From Nautilus pompilius (Eukaryota; Mollusca; Cephalopoda; Nautilida; Nautilidae): 64,000 nt of DNA. Made by a program: the position numbers and the translations under genes. Each line of letters begins with the position of its first letter. Position 1 is the stretch's first letter. Below the pieces are notes generated by a model. It was not told where the DNA came from. It did not search any database and saw only the letters and a program-made list of their open reading frames with translations. Shown one piece after another: positions 12,592 to 25,305 of this stretch. The stretch spans positions 1,116,001 through 1,180,000 of the forward strand of contig JACATO010000059.1 in the NCBI GenBank assembly GCA_018389105.1. Direction: 5' to 3'.

Positions 12592-13289
12592 CAGTGGTTC
12601 CCAACCAGTGGGTCGCAGAACCCTAGAAGTTTCAATTTTTGTTGTATGACTGAGTCAAGAAACTGTTCATGTATTTGTTTTGTTTATATGTACCGTATTT
12701 GCCGGCATATAAGACGCACTTTTTTCCAGAAAGAAGTATACAAAAATTACCCTGCGTCCAATACACCGGTATCACTGACGGGAGGCTGAGTGCCGAAGGT
12801 GTAAGGCTCGTCTCCCATGGCAGGCACTCCAAGTTGCATCACAGGCCTCTGCAGTAACACACTTGCATCACTGCCCCTCCCACGGCTTCCTGTTGCTCTG
12901 TCACCCTCATAGAAACACGGACAATACACGCTGGCGACAAAGGCCGGAACTCGAACCGTTACCACAGTAGGACTGATGCAATCGAGCTGTGCTCTCATTG
13001 GCTAACGCCAGTGGGGCCTGCAGCTAAAAGACTCGGACCACGATGCCGGAGCAGAGCATGCTACAAGGACTGGACTGCGACTTCAGCCAGACGCACAGTA
13101 GCCAGCTCGATTTTAGGCAAACTTTGACACCAAACTGTCAACATATTCAAATAAAATTCTTATTTATGTGATTTTTTTGCTAAATTTATTCTCTGACTTT
13201 TTTTCAATTATGGAAGTGTAGCAGGGGGTCCCAGGTCTTTTTGAGTATCAGAAAAAGGTCCATGAGTACAAAAAGGTTGGGAACCACTG
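12592..13289. mobile_element. hAT-type non-autonomous element (MITE-like), 698 bp, with TSD
   Basis: The ends are perfect 15-bp terminal inverted repeats, CAGTGGTTCCCAACC. They are flanked by 8-bp duplications that differ at one base (CCGTAGAG at 12,584-12,591 and CTGTAGAG at 13,290-13,297). Eight-base duplications and a CAGTGGTTC-type end are hallmarks of hAT transposons. The start (GTGGGTCGC) also resembles the ends of the SPIN group as I remember them. There is no transposase frame. The interior is richer in GC than the surroundings and includes an imperfect palindrome at 12,702-12,769. Confidence 0.9.
12702..12769. repeat. Imperfect palindrome inside the MITE-like element
   Basis: CCGGCATATAAGACGCA at the left and the reverse complement of TGCGTCCAATACACCGG at the right match at about 12 of 17 bases. 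This suggests an older hairpin element within or forming part of the hAT-type element. Confidence 0.5.
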
Positions 13290-14200
13290 CTGTAGAGCTT
13301 ATTGTAGTGATGGGGGAATATGACTAAAAGCTGCTGAGCAGATAAAACTCGTCACCATAAAGTAGTAAAATGTAAATAGAGTAGTAACCAGTGTAATACT
13401 AAATGAATAGTATCCCAAAGTGTTTGACAAGAACTTGGCAACATTCCACGGGTCCATTACTTTAAACTTGATGGAACTGTAAAACCTGTCATCATGCCAA
13501 GCTATTAATCTCACATTGTTTTGCACCTCAAACTCAAGGATGAGTTTGATTGAATCTCTAATATTGGTCAACCAAGTGGTATGTACAGACCCACACAAAC
13601 TCAACAAAGCTTTGATACAAGTACTCACACTTGAGACAAATTTGATCAACTGACACAGTCATGGTACTTCACCAGACTGATTATCTCCAGGATACTGGTG
13701 TGTACAGTTGAGTTCAGTATCTTGTTACATTTCAAGTCTACTTTAGCTGTCTTTTCTTTGAATTAATGCATTTTCTAACACTTTCCAGAAGCAGCTCCTA
13801 GAGATTATAGACATAGCTGACAATCTGAACATTCATGTGGCAAGACTCAGTCAGAGCTTGTCCACTCACATGGTTAGAAAACAAAGCCACCAGGCTCAGC
13901 CAAGAAGCTGAGATCATATTCAAAAGGCATCGTATTACTAAAGATAGGGATCCTGTAAAGGCCAATGCTATTGTAAAGATGCCTCCACCACAGAATCAGG
14001 AAGAGCTGCGATGCTTTTTGTATGGTAAATTACAGGCAATCACCAGGTCAATGAATTTATGAACAAAAGACCAAACCTGATAAAACCATCTGGCTGTTAC
14101 ACTGAGTATGAAACAACAAAAGGAAAGCAAACATTCTGCAGTCTCCAGGAGCCTAAGAAAACCAGCAGTAGATGATGTAAAGGACTGGCAAAAATAAATG

Positions 14201-17200
14201 GTATCACGTCACAGTAGGAAAAAAGCTCAAAAGCAGAATTTATGGACTGACTACCATCAATCCCTTAATATTTCGGTGAGACCTAGAGCTCTTCCATAGA
14301 CATCTACACCAGTCATGATTCCACTAAGTAACCAGAAAAGTGTAAATAAAACAAATATCTGTTCTGCTAAATCTAGATATTTACTGAACCATATCCAGCA
14401 TATTATGGTAGAGTTTAAAGTGTGGTAAACTGATTTTATAAAAATGCTACTAAATACATTATTCTTTGTCATAATTTTATATTCTATAATTGGGGCAGAG
14501 TTATAAATAATACCATTTATTTGTGTAATGGTAAAACCTGATCATTGCACTAAAGTCTCCATAAGGGGAAAAATGTTATGTGGCTACATGCTTTACTACT
14601 GGTACTGCTGCTGTACTGAATTCAACCATCTGCCACTAAAGGCCTGGATCTCTTGGATGTAGTTGGCAGAGCAACCATACTGTAATGTTATTAATAGTCA
14701 ATAACACTCTACTCTACAACTAAATGGTTAGTTCCTTAAATGTATCAATTCACAGTTTTATTGTAAAGAATGTGCCTTTAAAAATATCCTTATATATACT
14801 TCTAAAATATTGGTTTGTTTGTAAGACATTAGTCTCATACATACAAGCTAATGGTTCTTAATGACAAACAGACAGACAAATGACTCTTCTGAACAAAGAT
14901 TAAACAAAATCTCTGTAAGAACTGTTCACAACTTTTTACACATTCAGTTTAACTTGTAGTGTATGTCTGTGGAGCTAAGTGTTCTTGGAGCTTTAAGAAG
15001 TAAATAGATAAATATCACTAAGGCTGAGATGAGCTTCACAGATACTAAAGATCAGAGACATTTTACATCAGAAACATTTGGTATTGTTTACTTTTTTTCA
15101 ATATTGTAGATCTAGCGTGTACTCTAAGAATCTGTTATTAATCATAAATAAAAATCTATAAGAATTAATTGAGATTTGTTACTTACTGTATATTGTGAGT
15201 TAACATAGACATTTCCCAGTAGTAGCTAATGATTCAAATGTCTTGGCAACCTTTCCATCACCAACATTAGGGTGCTGTCCTGAGAACAGTGATGCTAATT
15301 TGTAGTGATGATCACTAGTAGACACTATGGCCAAGCCAACCACTAGAACTGAACTATGACATCATCCAAACATTCCAATGGTGTGACTTACAACAAGACA
15401 ATATTGTACCTATCTTTACAGCCTCATAGTTTAAAAGAAAGTAGGAATGCTGCCGCTTTCTGAACACAACATAAATTTCTATAAGTCCATTAACCCTGAT
15501 ATCAGTCACTGATCAGCTAACTAAAGTATTTCTGATTAATTCCACCCCGTTGTCTCTTAATTTCTCTACCAACTCTAGATTTAGTTTGTTTTTTATGGCG
15601 AACTTTTTCTGGAATGGACTTCCTTATTTCCTTCTGGAGCTGTTTTGTCATCAGATACCTTCTCCTGTCTGTATTTACTGCTTTCCTCAAATCTCACCTG
15701 TTTTGTCATTCTCTTTCTCCATTACATGTGAGCATGGTGTTTCATAACCTTTTACTTTGGCCTCCCTCACCCCACACACACTTGTTTATTCATGTAGATT
15801 ATTAACCCTTACAGTTTTCCCAAGTCTCAAGCCTTTTAGGAGTCTTTCTTTTCGGTCATGATGGTGTTTTCTCCATCTCATTATGATTTTTGATCCATGC
15901 ATATTTAGTTTTATCAGGATTTGGTCTATAGGCAAGTAAATCTATGTATGAACCCTGTCCACCATATAATAACTTGTGAATGATGTTCTTTACCGTCATC
16001 TATCTATACAGTCTTTCTAGCCATGCTAGTTATGTGTGAATCCCCACTCCCCGCTGAAGTTCAGCAGGCCCATTATTACTGTGAAATTTTCCCAGTTTTG
16101 CCATGCCTCATGACTTTGATAAATGCTTCATTAGACTGGCTTGACAATGGAATTACTTCTTGGGTATTTAAATATACATCAACTACAGGGTAGCCTTTTG
16201 TTCATTTCAATAAGATTTGTACCATCTACTACCCAAGATTGCTTTTATATTGAGTATGTGGCATCATCAGTGGTTCTGTTTACTGTTTGTGCTAGTTGGT
16301 ATCTTTGAAACTGTGATATTATGATATTATATAAGTAATGTTGAGATAGATCTAAGCATACAGTTACTCAGTGCTTCCTTGAATCTGGAGACATATGTTT
16401 TTTTTTATCTGACTGTAGTTCAACTTTCTGTCAATTTATGTACTAGTAAAATCTTTCATGTACAATTGCTATATCTAATGATTTCATTCAGCTATATTGG
16501 TTTATACACACTTTCATGCAGTGTAAGCAACTGGTAGTCATTTATTGGCATGTAATTGCTGTAATACTGCTACACATTGTACTAATCTCACCAGTGGAGC
16601 CATGAGTTTAGAAGAATTCGTTTTTCTTTTTCACTATTATTACAAATACAGTTTACAAAAAAACATTTAACATTCCTATTCATCAGTTTGACTAAAATCG
16701 CTACACTAACGATTCTTTTGACATTTGTTTTATACCCATACATCTTGTGATTATCCCCCCCTTACACAGGCAGTGAAGATAACCAGATTCTAAATGACCT
16801 TTCAATTACAGGTAAGAGGAAATCGGAGCACCAAGTAAACCTCACTTAAGCAAGTTGGCTCCATTCCTGGGTGAAAAAGAAGCTACATGCTGGCCAGATA
16901 TCGAACAAGCTGAACTCAACAAATGCCACCATAGCAACCTCAGTGTGCTACCATCAGTAATTCTCTGTTCAAGTAATTTCTTTTATTAGTTGTAATTTTG
17001 TTAAATGGTGCATTGGGAGCCATAACTGTGACTATCCTGTGAAGGATCCCATATATCACACATAATCAGTTCAGTAATAGATAAGCACATATCAGGTGAC
17101 AGTGCGTCATATTGGAACTTTCCTCACAAAAGTAAACTCTTTTTCAATTTTATTATTTTATAAACCACCAATTAAGTTTTTTCAAAATTACAAAGTAATA

Positions 17201-20200
17201 AATTTTAGACACTTCTGAAAATCATAGGTAAATTAAAAGACATCAAAAAGATGAAATATCCTTGTGATAGCATATTAAAATATTCAATCGCTTTAACAGG
17301 TAATTATAGTGCACTAATTTGCATATTTTTCAAGTCTAGAAATAAACGCTCAGCCATAGCAGGTGCCCCATCACTCTTGATACAGAAACTAAGACCACAT
17401 ATTAAGCACATTTATAAACTATCCCTTATATATTCCTCCTGCAGGGATGAAGGACCTACATACCATGAATCTGATTTCTGTAGAATTTTTGTTGTTGATC
17501 AATGGCTGACTGGCACAGCACCTGAATGGTTACTGGTACAATGCATGTAAATGCTTCCTTATATTTTTATTGTATAAGATTTAAAATCCATCCACAAATA
17601 CACTTTGCTTTAATATAAAATGATGACTCTTCCTAGAAGTGAAAATAATGAGATGATAAATACTTGCCAAAAGCTATATATAGATGGAAATAGATGGTAA
17701 TTGTCAAAGCAACAAAAAAGGTGTCTTCTTGGAAATACTCAGATCTGGCATTTCAAACCAATTATGAATTTTATGGAAAGTCAGTGAGGGGTTTCAGTGC
17801 ATGGTGACTATCAAAAGTGTTAATGGCATCTTGCAGCTTGCTGAACTGGAGTCAGTTCAGTTGCTCTGTTGGATAATTCCATTAGAAGATGAATGAGGTT
17901 GTAAGAAACAGGTCAATTAATTGTAGAAAATGGTCTGTTAGACCAGACACCTTGACAGCTATAAAAGAATCATTCTTCATGAAAATTGCTTTACCATGCT
18001 TCAAAAGAATTGAACATTTGCATTTCACCATTTCATAAAATCTTGAAAGATCACACGAAAAAGGAAATTATCGGTCACATCACCCTCCAACAGCTAGAGA
18101 ATGTATTCAAAGCATTGGCAAATAGGATTGCATGCTGTATCACTAAAGACGGACAACATGTAGAAGTTTAAGGATCTATCACTGCATTGCTCAAAGTCTT
18201 TAAGCATGTGGCTCTGCAGTGCCATGTATTCTTTGTTCTGTCTGGTGTAGTTAAATGGTTATAAAATGCTGAAACTCCTCAAGGACTTTATAAATGATAT
18301 TCAACTCAAGATATGCAAGTTTACAGCATATTATTTGGTTGGCTACCATTAAAATCTTGTGAGATTACTGAATGTGCAAAACCACTGGCATAGTTTTCTA
18401 CTTAACATTCCTAAGAATTGAATGATAACTTCTTTTTTTTTTTAAATTTGAAGTTAACACTTGTTTTATCTTTTAAGATATTTTACTGGATGCTAAAGAA
18501 AGCAACATAACAAATGTTGATGTCAGTGCTGAGCCTGTGGACAAAATCTGTCACTTGTACTCATCAAAGCAGTGCCACAGTTTCCATACAAAGAGGCAAA
18601 CCTGAGGATATCCTCACCAAGCCGACAAAGCCTTTAGAAGAGAAGGAAATGAAGTCAACAAGAACCTAAATTGGCAGTCAAGAAAAAGTGCAAAATTGGA
18701 AGAAAGGAAAATGTAGTGATCTGGAAAATACAAATGTTTGGAAAATTGTGAAACAACTGGAAAAGGAAATGAACAAATCCCGGTCTTTTAAGTGATGGTG
18801 GTTGTGTTAACATGTAGAGATGAATGGCTGAGGCATTAGTCAAACATTCTGCCAAACAGATACAGGTTGAGTTCAACAGGTCAGTGAATCAGTGAACTAT
18901 GCAAACAAATGCATGGCGGTGGAACAACAACCGAATGCAGTTTTATGCTATTCAACTTTAGTCTCTTAATTTGTAATGCAATATTTTATAAAATTTTGGA
19001 TTTTTCTCCAGCAAATATGCAAAAAATAAACACAGCTGCTTGTGTGTGTGTCAGAGAAACATTTTCAGTCAATTTTTTAGAAGTGAGATTTACTGAATCA
19101 TCAGATAAAAGGAACTTTTGTTATATAGTAAAAAAACAGATAAAGGAAAAAAAAATCTTGGTACTATTGTATCTGTAAGAAAAAAAACCTTCAATGGAAG
19201 CACGCAAAGATTATTTTATCTCTTCTAAACAATTAACAAAATCAAATCAATCAGTCTGATAAAAAAGGATAAAAACAGCAGAATCCTTTTAAAAGATGCC
19301 CCTTGACATTATGTTCACAGGTATGCACACTGCCCCTTCTACATAATGGTGATACATTGTAAATCCGCTTTCATTTGCTATCTAATTAATAGTAAATATG
19401 GTAATTTTGTATGCACAAGAGAATCAGGTAAGAATTTAAATCTTAAACTTAAGGAAATTAAACAGAACTAAAAAGGAAGACTTAAAATAAAACTCAATTT
19501 ATCAGTTTTAGCCAAATATTCAATATGCCAAAAGAATCAGAAAAGTGTTTCTAAAGGTAAGAAACTAATAAAGACGATTATAGAAATAAAGGTGTGGTTG
19601 AGTCACTTGGTCAGAATTCTTTTGTAGTTATGCTAATGTTGCTGGTATTTTTTTTTTTTTTTCATTTTGAATAACAGAAAGCAGATCAACCCTCATACAT
19701 AAATTATTTATACAAATCTCCCAATCACTTTCATTTTCATGTAGGTAAAAGTATTTTCAAGGTGTGTCAACAGTAAATATACCTTTTCCAGCAGTCATTT
19801 GTTCTCTTGGTTATGTACTTTCTGTTACAATTATTAAGGGATTCTGTGTTGGCTGATCATATATTATAAATGCGTACCCAATATTCCACCTAACAAACAG
19901 AATTCCTGAAAATAGTTTTCCATAGAAGCACTGCCCACTTAATAACAAACTTCTCCTCCGCACGCACACAAAATTGCTTCAGATATTAAGCTGTTAAATG
20001 CTCTGATTTCTCTCCTTTCCAAAGAAACTTTTGTAAATAATAGTGGAAATAGAAATCCAGTTTATTTGTTTACAAGAGTGGTTAACAAGGTGGACATGCA
20101 TGTAGAGAGACATACTCCATCCAGATGAAGCTTGATCCATTATTAGAGCAAATATGTTTAAAACAAAACTTGGTTGGTTTCTGTTTCTGAGATTAAAGAT

Positions 20201-20400
20201 GAGAAATTCTTTATCTCTAATCAACCATCTGTATGACATGGAAATCCTAAAAATTACCTCACAGTACAATTAAAAAAAAAAAATATATATATAAGTTGAT
20301 TTTTTTCGTTATATTTTCATATAAAGTAACTTGTTTTGTTTTTTATTCCATTCGGAAATTCTTCTTTAAAATCTTACTTTGGTCTTAATTAGTAAACATG
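14201..20400. other. AT-rich stretch without a recognised gene
   Basis: Short open frames at 15,550-15,805, 17,251-17,550 and 17,986-18,171 (plus) and 19,994-20,269 (minus) show no motif I recognise. A short plus-strand phrase near 18,603-18,630 (PEDILTKP) resembles the end of Copia RNase H, but nothing around it supports an element. Confidence 0.5.
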
Positions 20401-20636
20401 TAAAGGGGAGATAACCAAGTAACTTTTATTGGTTATAGACATCACGAGAAATATTTCATGGCGCTATAACCTCCAATGTTACATCTTTAACTAGAAGAAG
20501 TTCTGTTTCTAAAAACTCCAAAGGCGCAGGGGACTTGTTCAAATTTGACAACTTTTCCTCCAGAAAGTAAACTTTGTTATTGCAGGTGCGTTTACATTTC
20601 CTGATTTGTCCCCCCCTTCTTCCTGGATTGAAGAAA

Positions 20637-20738
20637 ATGGCCAGGAAAGAGTTAAGGAAGCACTTGAGACACCTCGGTTTTGAGAGGTTCACAGACTTGC
20701 TGCGATTTTACTTCGCTAAATTATCAAGAAAAGATTAG
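20637..20738 (+). CDS. Possible 33-codon ORF beside the CpG island (weak)
   Basis: The ATG at 20,637 is in a good context (GAAAATGG) and opens a very basic 33-residue frame starting MARKELRKHL. A GTTATTGCAG splice-acceptor-like site lies about 51 bases upstream. I recognise no family. It could be a small exon, an upstream ORF or chance; an overlapping 78-codon frame on the other strand is an equally weak alternative. Confidence 0.15.
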   Translation: MARKELRKHLRHLGFERFTDLLRFYFAKLSRKD

Positions 20739-20740
20739 TA

Positions 20741-20755
20741 AATTATTATTATTAA

Positions 20756-20802
<47 letters not shown>
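20741..20802. repeat. (TTA)n microsatellite
   Basis: About 60 bp of TTA repeats with one interruption near the start, directly beside the CpG island. Confidence 0.95.
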
Positions 20803-20879
20803 GCTTCCTTATTGCAGTAGTTTTTAGTAGACAACGAAATGCTGTCGGATTCCATTGACAGAGAAGATGAGAGAGAGGT

Positions 20880-22120
20880 ACAGCAGCAGGTAACCTAACA
20901 ACCCAAGGTGCGAGCCCCCCGGAATCGTTACCTGTCTCAAGCTGGCTGGTCGTTCGTAGACTAGGGTCCGACAGACGGGTCCCTAACCGCCGCCGCAGCA
21001 CACGGCCCCTAAGAAAGGGGCCCCTTCAAAATCGAACCTGCACGAGACCGTGCTGAGTGTTCGCACCTGGAAGCCCCCCGACCCCGACCCCGACCCCACC
21101 CATCCCTCTAAAGTCCTGGACCCGTCGGTCGGGAGAAGGGGACAAATTGATACGAATGACCCGCCCCGCCGGCCCCGGCCCCGGCCCCGCCCGAGACTTA
21201 CCGCCTCGTCCTCAGTGACAGCCCAGCAGCCCAGAAGAGGTGGCAGACGACATCACCTCCCCTGCTTTTCGGTAATACCGCGAACTGGCTTTATCCGGGA
21301 TTAGCTCGCCATCCACGCCCGAGAGAGAGATAATCCGGGTGGATTTGACCGAGTTTGGCTCCAGCACAGCTCAGCTCGAGGTCACGGGGAGGGGAGGGGT
21401 CAGCCGATCCGACCCGGTGGTTTCTCGGTATGTGGCCCCGAGCACGCGGCAGGCCAGACGTGTGGCTGCTCCCCCTCCATCTCTCCAGGCCGTGTGGGAG
21501 GCCCTGGCTCGTATTGTTGTAATAAACAGCCCGTGTGTTAACCCTCCGCCGTGCTGGGTGGGTGCTAAGTAAACCAATTCCACAGAAAAATGGCTGACTT
21601 AACGGAAAGCGGTACCATGGCGTAAAAGGTCTTGGCCCCCTGCACGGACAGTGTTCCCTCGCCAAACGCCGGGAACCCTCCCTCCAGGGTGCCTGGGCTC
21701 GGAGTGGGGCAGCTTCAGGGGGGACATGAGGGTGGAGAAGAATTTGTTCGTTATTCGGAGAAACACCGAACAATCATCACCTGGACGGCGCCACTTCTCC
21801 CAGGTAAGACAGACCTGGAGCCACGGTGATGCTGTCCCTACACATTAAGAGCATCCTCCCCCCCCCACACGCGCGCAGTCTCTTGGCGAAGTGCTGGCGA
21901 TAAGTGGTCCTTCAGCAACAGAGTTCTCACGCAGCCTTCGAGTTGCATTTCGAAACATAATCCACCTTGACGCCATCTCAGATTTTCCCAGTGTAATTAT
22001 GGCATTTAAGCAATCGGTGATATAAGCCACGACAGGTGTAACCCGCTGATAGCGATATTGGGAGCAAAACCAAACCCGGATCTCTATGGCGTGGCGCACC
22101 TGTAGGTTCTGATAATGCCA
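20880..22120. promoter_or_regulatory. CpG island, probable promoter
   Basis: About 1.2 kb is sharply richer in G+C and CpG than all surrounding DNA. It carries two C-rich arrays: repeated CCCCGA at 21,074-21,103 and repeated GGCCCC at 21,161-21,192. On the minus strand these give four or more closely spaced runs of four G, so quadruplexes are possible. A minus-strand donor (GAGGCG|GTAAGT, exon end 21,202) and a plus-strand donor (CCCAG|GTAAGAC, exon end 21,803) could mark first exons in both directions. A long ORF is absent, so any exon here would be mostly untranslated. The cadherin gene, which needs an upstream untranslated exon, is the natural minus-strand candidate; that link is inference. 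Confidence 0.6.
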
Positions 22121-24810
22121 GACCTGACAGTCATCTATCTACCTGTCTGGTTTCTCAGATCACACACTCGCTCTCCCTTTCCCTGCGTGGGTAGGACACC
22201 AAAAGTACCGCGTTTCCAGTTCCTCCAACAACCGCATATGGCGAAGTACTGGATGTGGTTGGACCAATCAATACTGTACCTGGTCTCCAGCGTCGACCTT
22301 TAAGTCCCAGGTATTTCATCACTCATCGGCGAATAGCTTCGATTTACCCTTTATTTGGGAATCGCTGTCGAGATGGTTTCTATCTGAATCTTTGTAGTTA
22401 AACAACAGTTCGTCCTGACTTTCGGTATTTCGCGACATTTTTCTTCAGTCCGGGGCGTCCTTCAGCTCCCCGACACCTGTGGGTTCATCTGGACATTGTC
22501 TACTCATATCTCCGGCTCAGTCAGACATGGTGTATCTAAGTTATCACCTCAGCCATCAACAGATTAATGTAACTTCGCAGCAGTTTCCGCCCCATTTTCC
22601 TAAACACATTTTTGATAGATTTCGTTGGTTGTCACAGGATATTGACTATTTTGTCAATGCACACACCTGGTAGTTTGTGGCTTCACCGTGATGGACAGAG
22701 TCCTGAATGTTCCCCTCACTGGACTCCCAAGCTCTTTTTTTGGGGACTTTATCTGTGCGCTAGTTAACTTGGATACTCCTCCATCCAACCATTTATCGCA
22801 TACTTACATCTGAAGCATCACCGATGACACCAAAACACCGTGTCTAGGCTGGAGCAGTAGGGGTTTAAAATGCCCAGGTGTTTATGGGTCAGAAATTAGA
22901 TGCTCGTACTGGTATATCTGTGATGTGTAGAACAAGCCGAGTCTTATGTTTGGTGCATGAGGGGCGGCAGGAAATTATTAACGGTCTGAGAATAAAAGTC
23001 TAGTTGCCAAAAATGGATGCTGAGGCTGGTAAATAGTGTCATGGATGTCAGGTGTTGGGAAAATTGTGCCTTAAAAACAATGATTGAAATCCACTCCCCC
23101 TGGACCCTGGCAGGGTTTAGCTTTGAATGTAATGGGACTCTTACCCAAAGAAGAACATTTCCTTGTAATTCTGGATTATTACAGCCATTTTTAAACAGTG
23201 TAAATCATGTGACTAATTAGAACACAGGAGGTGATAGGGTGTTTTAATTTCAATCTTTATCACATACAATATTTAATTACTTTCAAGATAGACAATAAAT
23301 CTGTTTGTGAAGGTCATATCTCTCCATGAAATTGAATACTGGACATCTCCGCCTCTTTAACTACAAGCCAATGGTGAAAGGAAAAGACAGAACAGGTCAC
23401 TTCTCAAAGACCTAAAGTGGATCGCATGAAAGGGAAGAGGTAGTAAATTGAGCTTGACAAATTCTTACAGGTATACTAAACTATGTGAATGGCTAGTACA
23501 GGAGCAACCTCAGCATTTCTCATGTTTGGCAGGAAGTGGAAAACCAAGCTGCCAGAGCTGAGAGCCGATAAAAGTATCAGAGATGGTGTGATTGGAATAA
23601 CAAATTAGCGAACAAACTGTACACTGACAGCAGATGTGGTGCAGAGGCCAACCCAGTTGTTTCTGGAGATTAAGTTCTAAAAAATACCCAAACATCTGGG
23701 AAACTGTTAACTAACTTCAAAAGCGAGCCACACACTGCATAAACCAAGGTGCAAGTGAAAGCTTTGCCAACATTTTCAGGTGTAAATATTAGAGTGCCAC
23801 CTCCATGGGAAGTAAAATACCTGCAAGACATCAAGACTATGTGTTGAATAAGTTTTAAATACTACTTTTGGAAGTATGAACTTCAAACAAGATATTGGAA
23901 ATATTATTTGGCAAACAGACTCCAGTGACTGAATAGTTGTTACTTTGGGACTGTTGATGTTAAAATTTCTGAATTTTGAAGTGTATTTTTGGTTTTGAGG
24001 AAAAAGGGGAATGTAATTTTCCACATAAATGTTGAGGTTCTTGTTACAAGAAAAGAGAATTGTGGATAGGTAGGTGATAAAATGTGTAGCAAGGTGTTTT
24101 GTGGAAACAAATTCTTGGTGAATGAATATGAGAAACTTGTTATCTGGAGAAACATCAAACAATCATCACATTTATCTATCTTATTAACTCAAAAGTCTTT
24201 TAATAAATCCAAGAATAATAACGTCAGATAAGTTTGAAATTTATATGCTTAAAAGGAAACTAAATAAAAGTCTTCAAAATAATTTGGGGATTCTGAGTGT
24301 GAAAGGGAACAATAGTTTTAAATAAACTAAAATTTCAGCACAGCCACGCAGTATGGCACTGCTATGATTAAGTACAAATTTATGCTTTCAGTAATTTTGT
24401 TGCTTTCATCTGCTATGTCTGAATATGGATAAAAATTCTTTACAGATGATGAAATGCTTCATTACTTGTTGCTCTGGTACAGTTTAGCAGAGGATGAACT
24501 GTATGTACAGATGCTAGTATAGACTGTGGTTTGTGAAAGTTCAAATGAAGATAATTCACATAAATTTAAACTAGAACCAAAACAAAATCTTAGACAATGC
24601 ATAAATTAAATATTTTGTTCTGGTCATTATAGAAACAGAGTGTTATGCTAATTCAGTGGAAAGAATCAGCATCACTGTGCCATTAAAGCAGGTTTCCATG
24701 ATGATTCACTTTCCTTTATTTACAGTGAACTCCACTTAAGATAAAAATGATTACTATGAAGTCACATCTATTACGTGGACTCTCGGCCTCTCATTCCTCG
24801 TTATACATAT
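22121..24810. other. Stretch without a recognised gene
   Basis: I see no conserved coding frame. A 33-bp segment at about 24,133-24,165 matches part of the CpG island (21,749-21,781) with only C-to-T and G-to-A type differences. An antisense frame of 128 codons at 23,776-24,162 has no recognised motif. Confidence 0.4.
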
Positions 24811-24817
24811 TATGCTT

Positions 24818-25305
24818 AATACAAATCAGCCAAGATGAAAAAGCACTTATCACAAATTATTTATGAAATAACCACTACCAATTTTACTGTTGCATTCACA
24901 CCTTTAATACAAAATGACTAACCAGTACCAGCCTGGGGCATGGCTATGGCAAGTAGCATAGAAAAACGTTTTGTTTCAGGTGCATTAATTGGCTATCCTT
25001 GCACATGTTTTGTGATTATCTTTAGTAGCTGGTATTTTCATTTTGGATTCAAGTGTGATGCCTCGTATGCATTTTGATGTGATGGTAGATATAACATATT
25101 GAGTAAATGCCACAGAAAGCTAATTTCAAACGATTGCCAGTAGAAATCGATATTAAAAAAGGACTAAGACTGAAATCTGCCAGAAGTGTGGCATTGTGAA
25201 TTCAATGGCACTGACAATTCTCAAAAGCCAGAGTGAAGATTATCAAAGCCTTAAACTCCTCTGCATTCCAGCATTCTCGGAAACCAACAAACAAAGACCA
25301 GAGAG
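24818..25305 (+). repeat. Dispersed repeat, copy with inverted central block
   Basis: The left part (24,818-25,028) and right part (25,139-25,305) match 50,998-51,208 and 51,351-51,514 in the same orientation. By eye there are about 13 differences over some 208 columns of the left part. The central block (25,029-25,138) instead matches the reverse complement of 51,244-51,352. I recognise no coding potential or terminal repeats. Confidence 0.85.

Larger units (their letters stand above)
11900..14200 (+). mobile_element. Decayed Ty3/Gypsy retrotransposon, split by a nested element
   Basis: Plus-strand blocks follow Ty3/Gypsy order. The end of gag (11,934-12,340) has the REKDLTLAN helix and a broken zinc knuckle (CTFCDHTHPVKQEEYP, then NKCP). 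A reverse-transcriptase start near 13,410-13,640 contains PKVFDKNLATFHGSI and CTDPHKLNKAL. The RT end and RNase H junction lie near 13,790-14,060, with RDPVKANAIVKMPPPQ, then EELRCFL. Stops and frameshifts are frequent, so it is inactive. Between the gag and RT blocks sits a 698-bp element (12,592-13,289) with its own duplication. A purine-rich run before TGTTATGTGG near 14,573 could be the 3' LTR edge, but I could not pair it with a 5' LTR. Confidence 0.8.

Noticed and set aside
14560-14720. 3' LTR of the first Gypsy element
   Set aside because: A purine run precedes TGTTATGTGG, but no matching 5' LTR was found between 8.6 and 11.9 kb.
18480-18665. Copia RNase H end (PEDILTKP phrase)
   Set aside because: Only eight residues resemble the family. 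The upstream frames show no integrase or RT blocks.
21632-21848. Coding first exon on the plus strand ending at donor 21,803
   Set aside because: The open frames look like GC-rich chance frames without motif, and no downstream partner exon was found.
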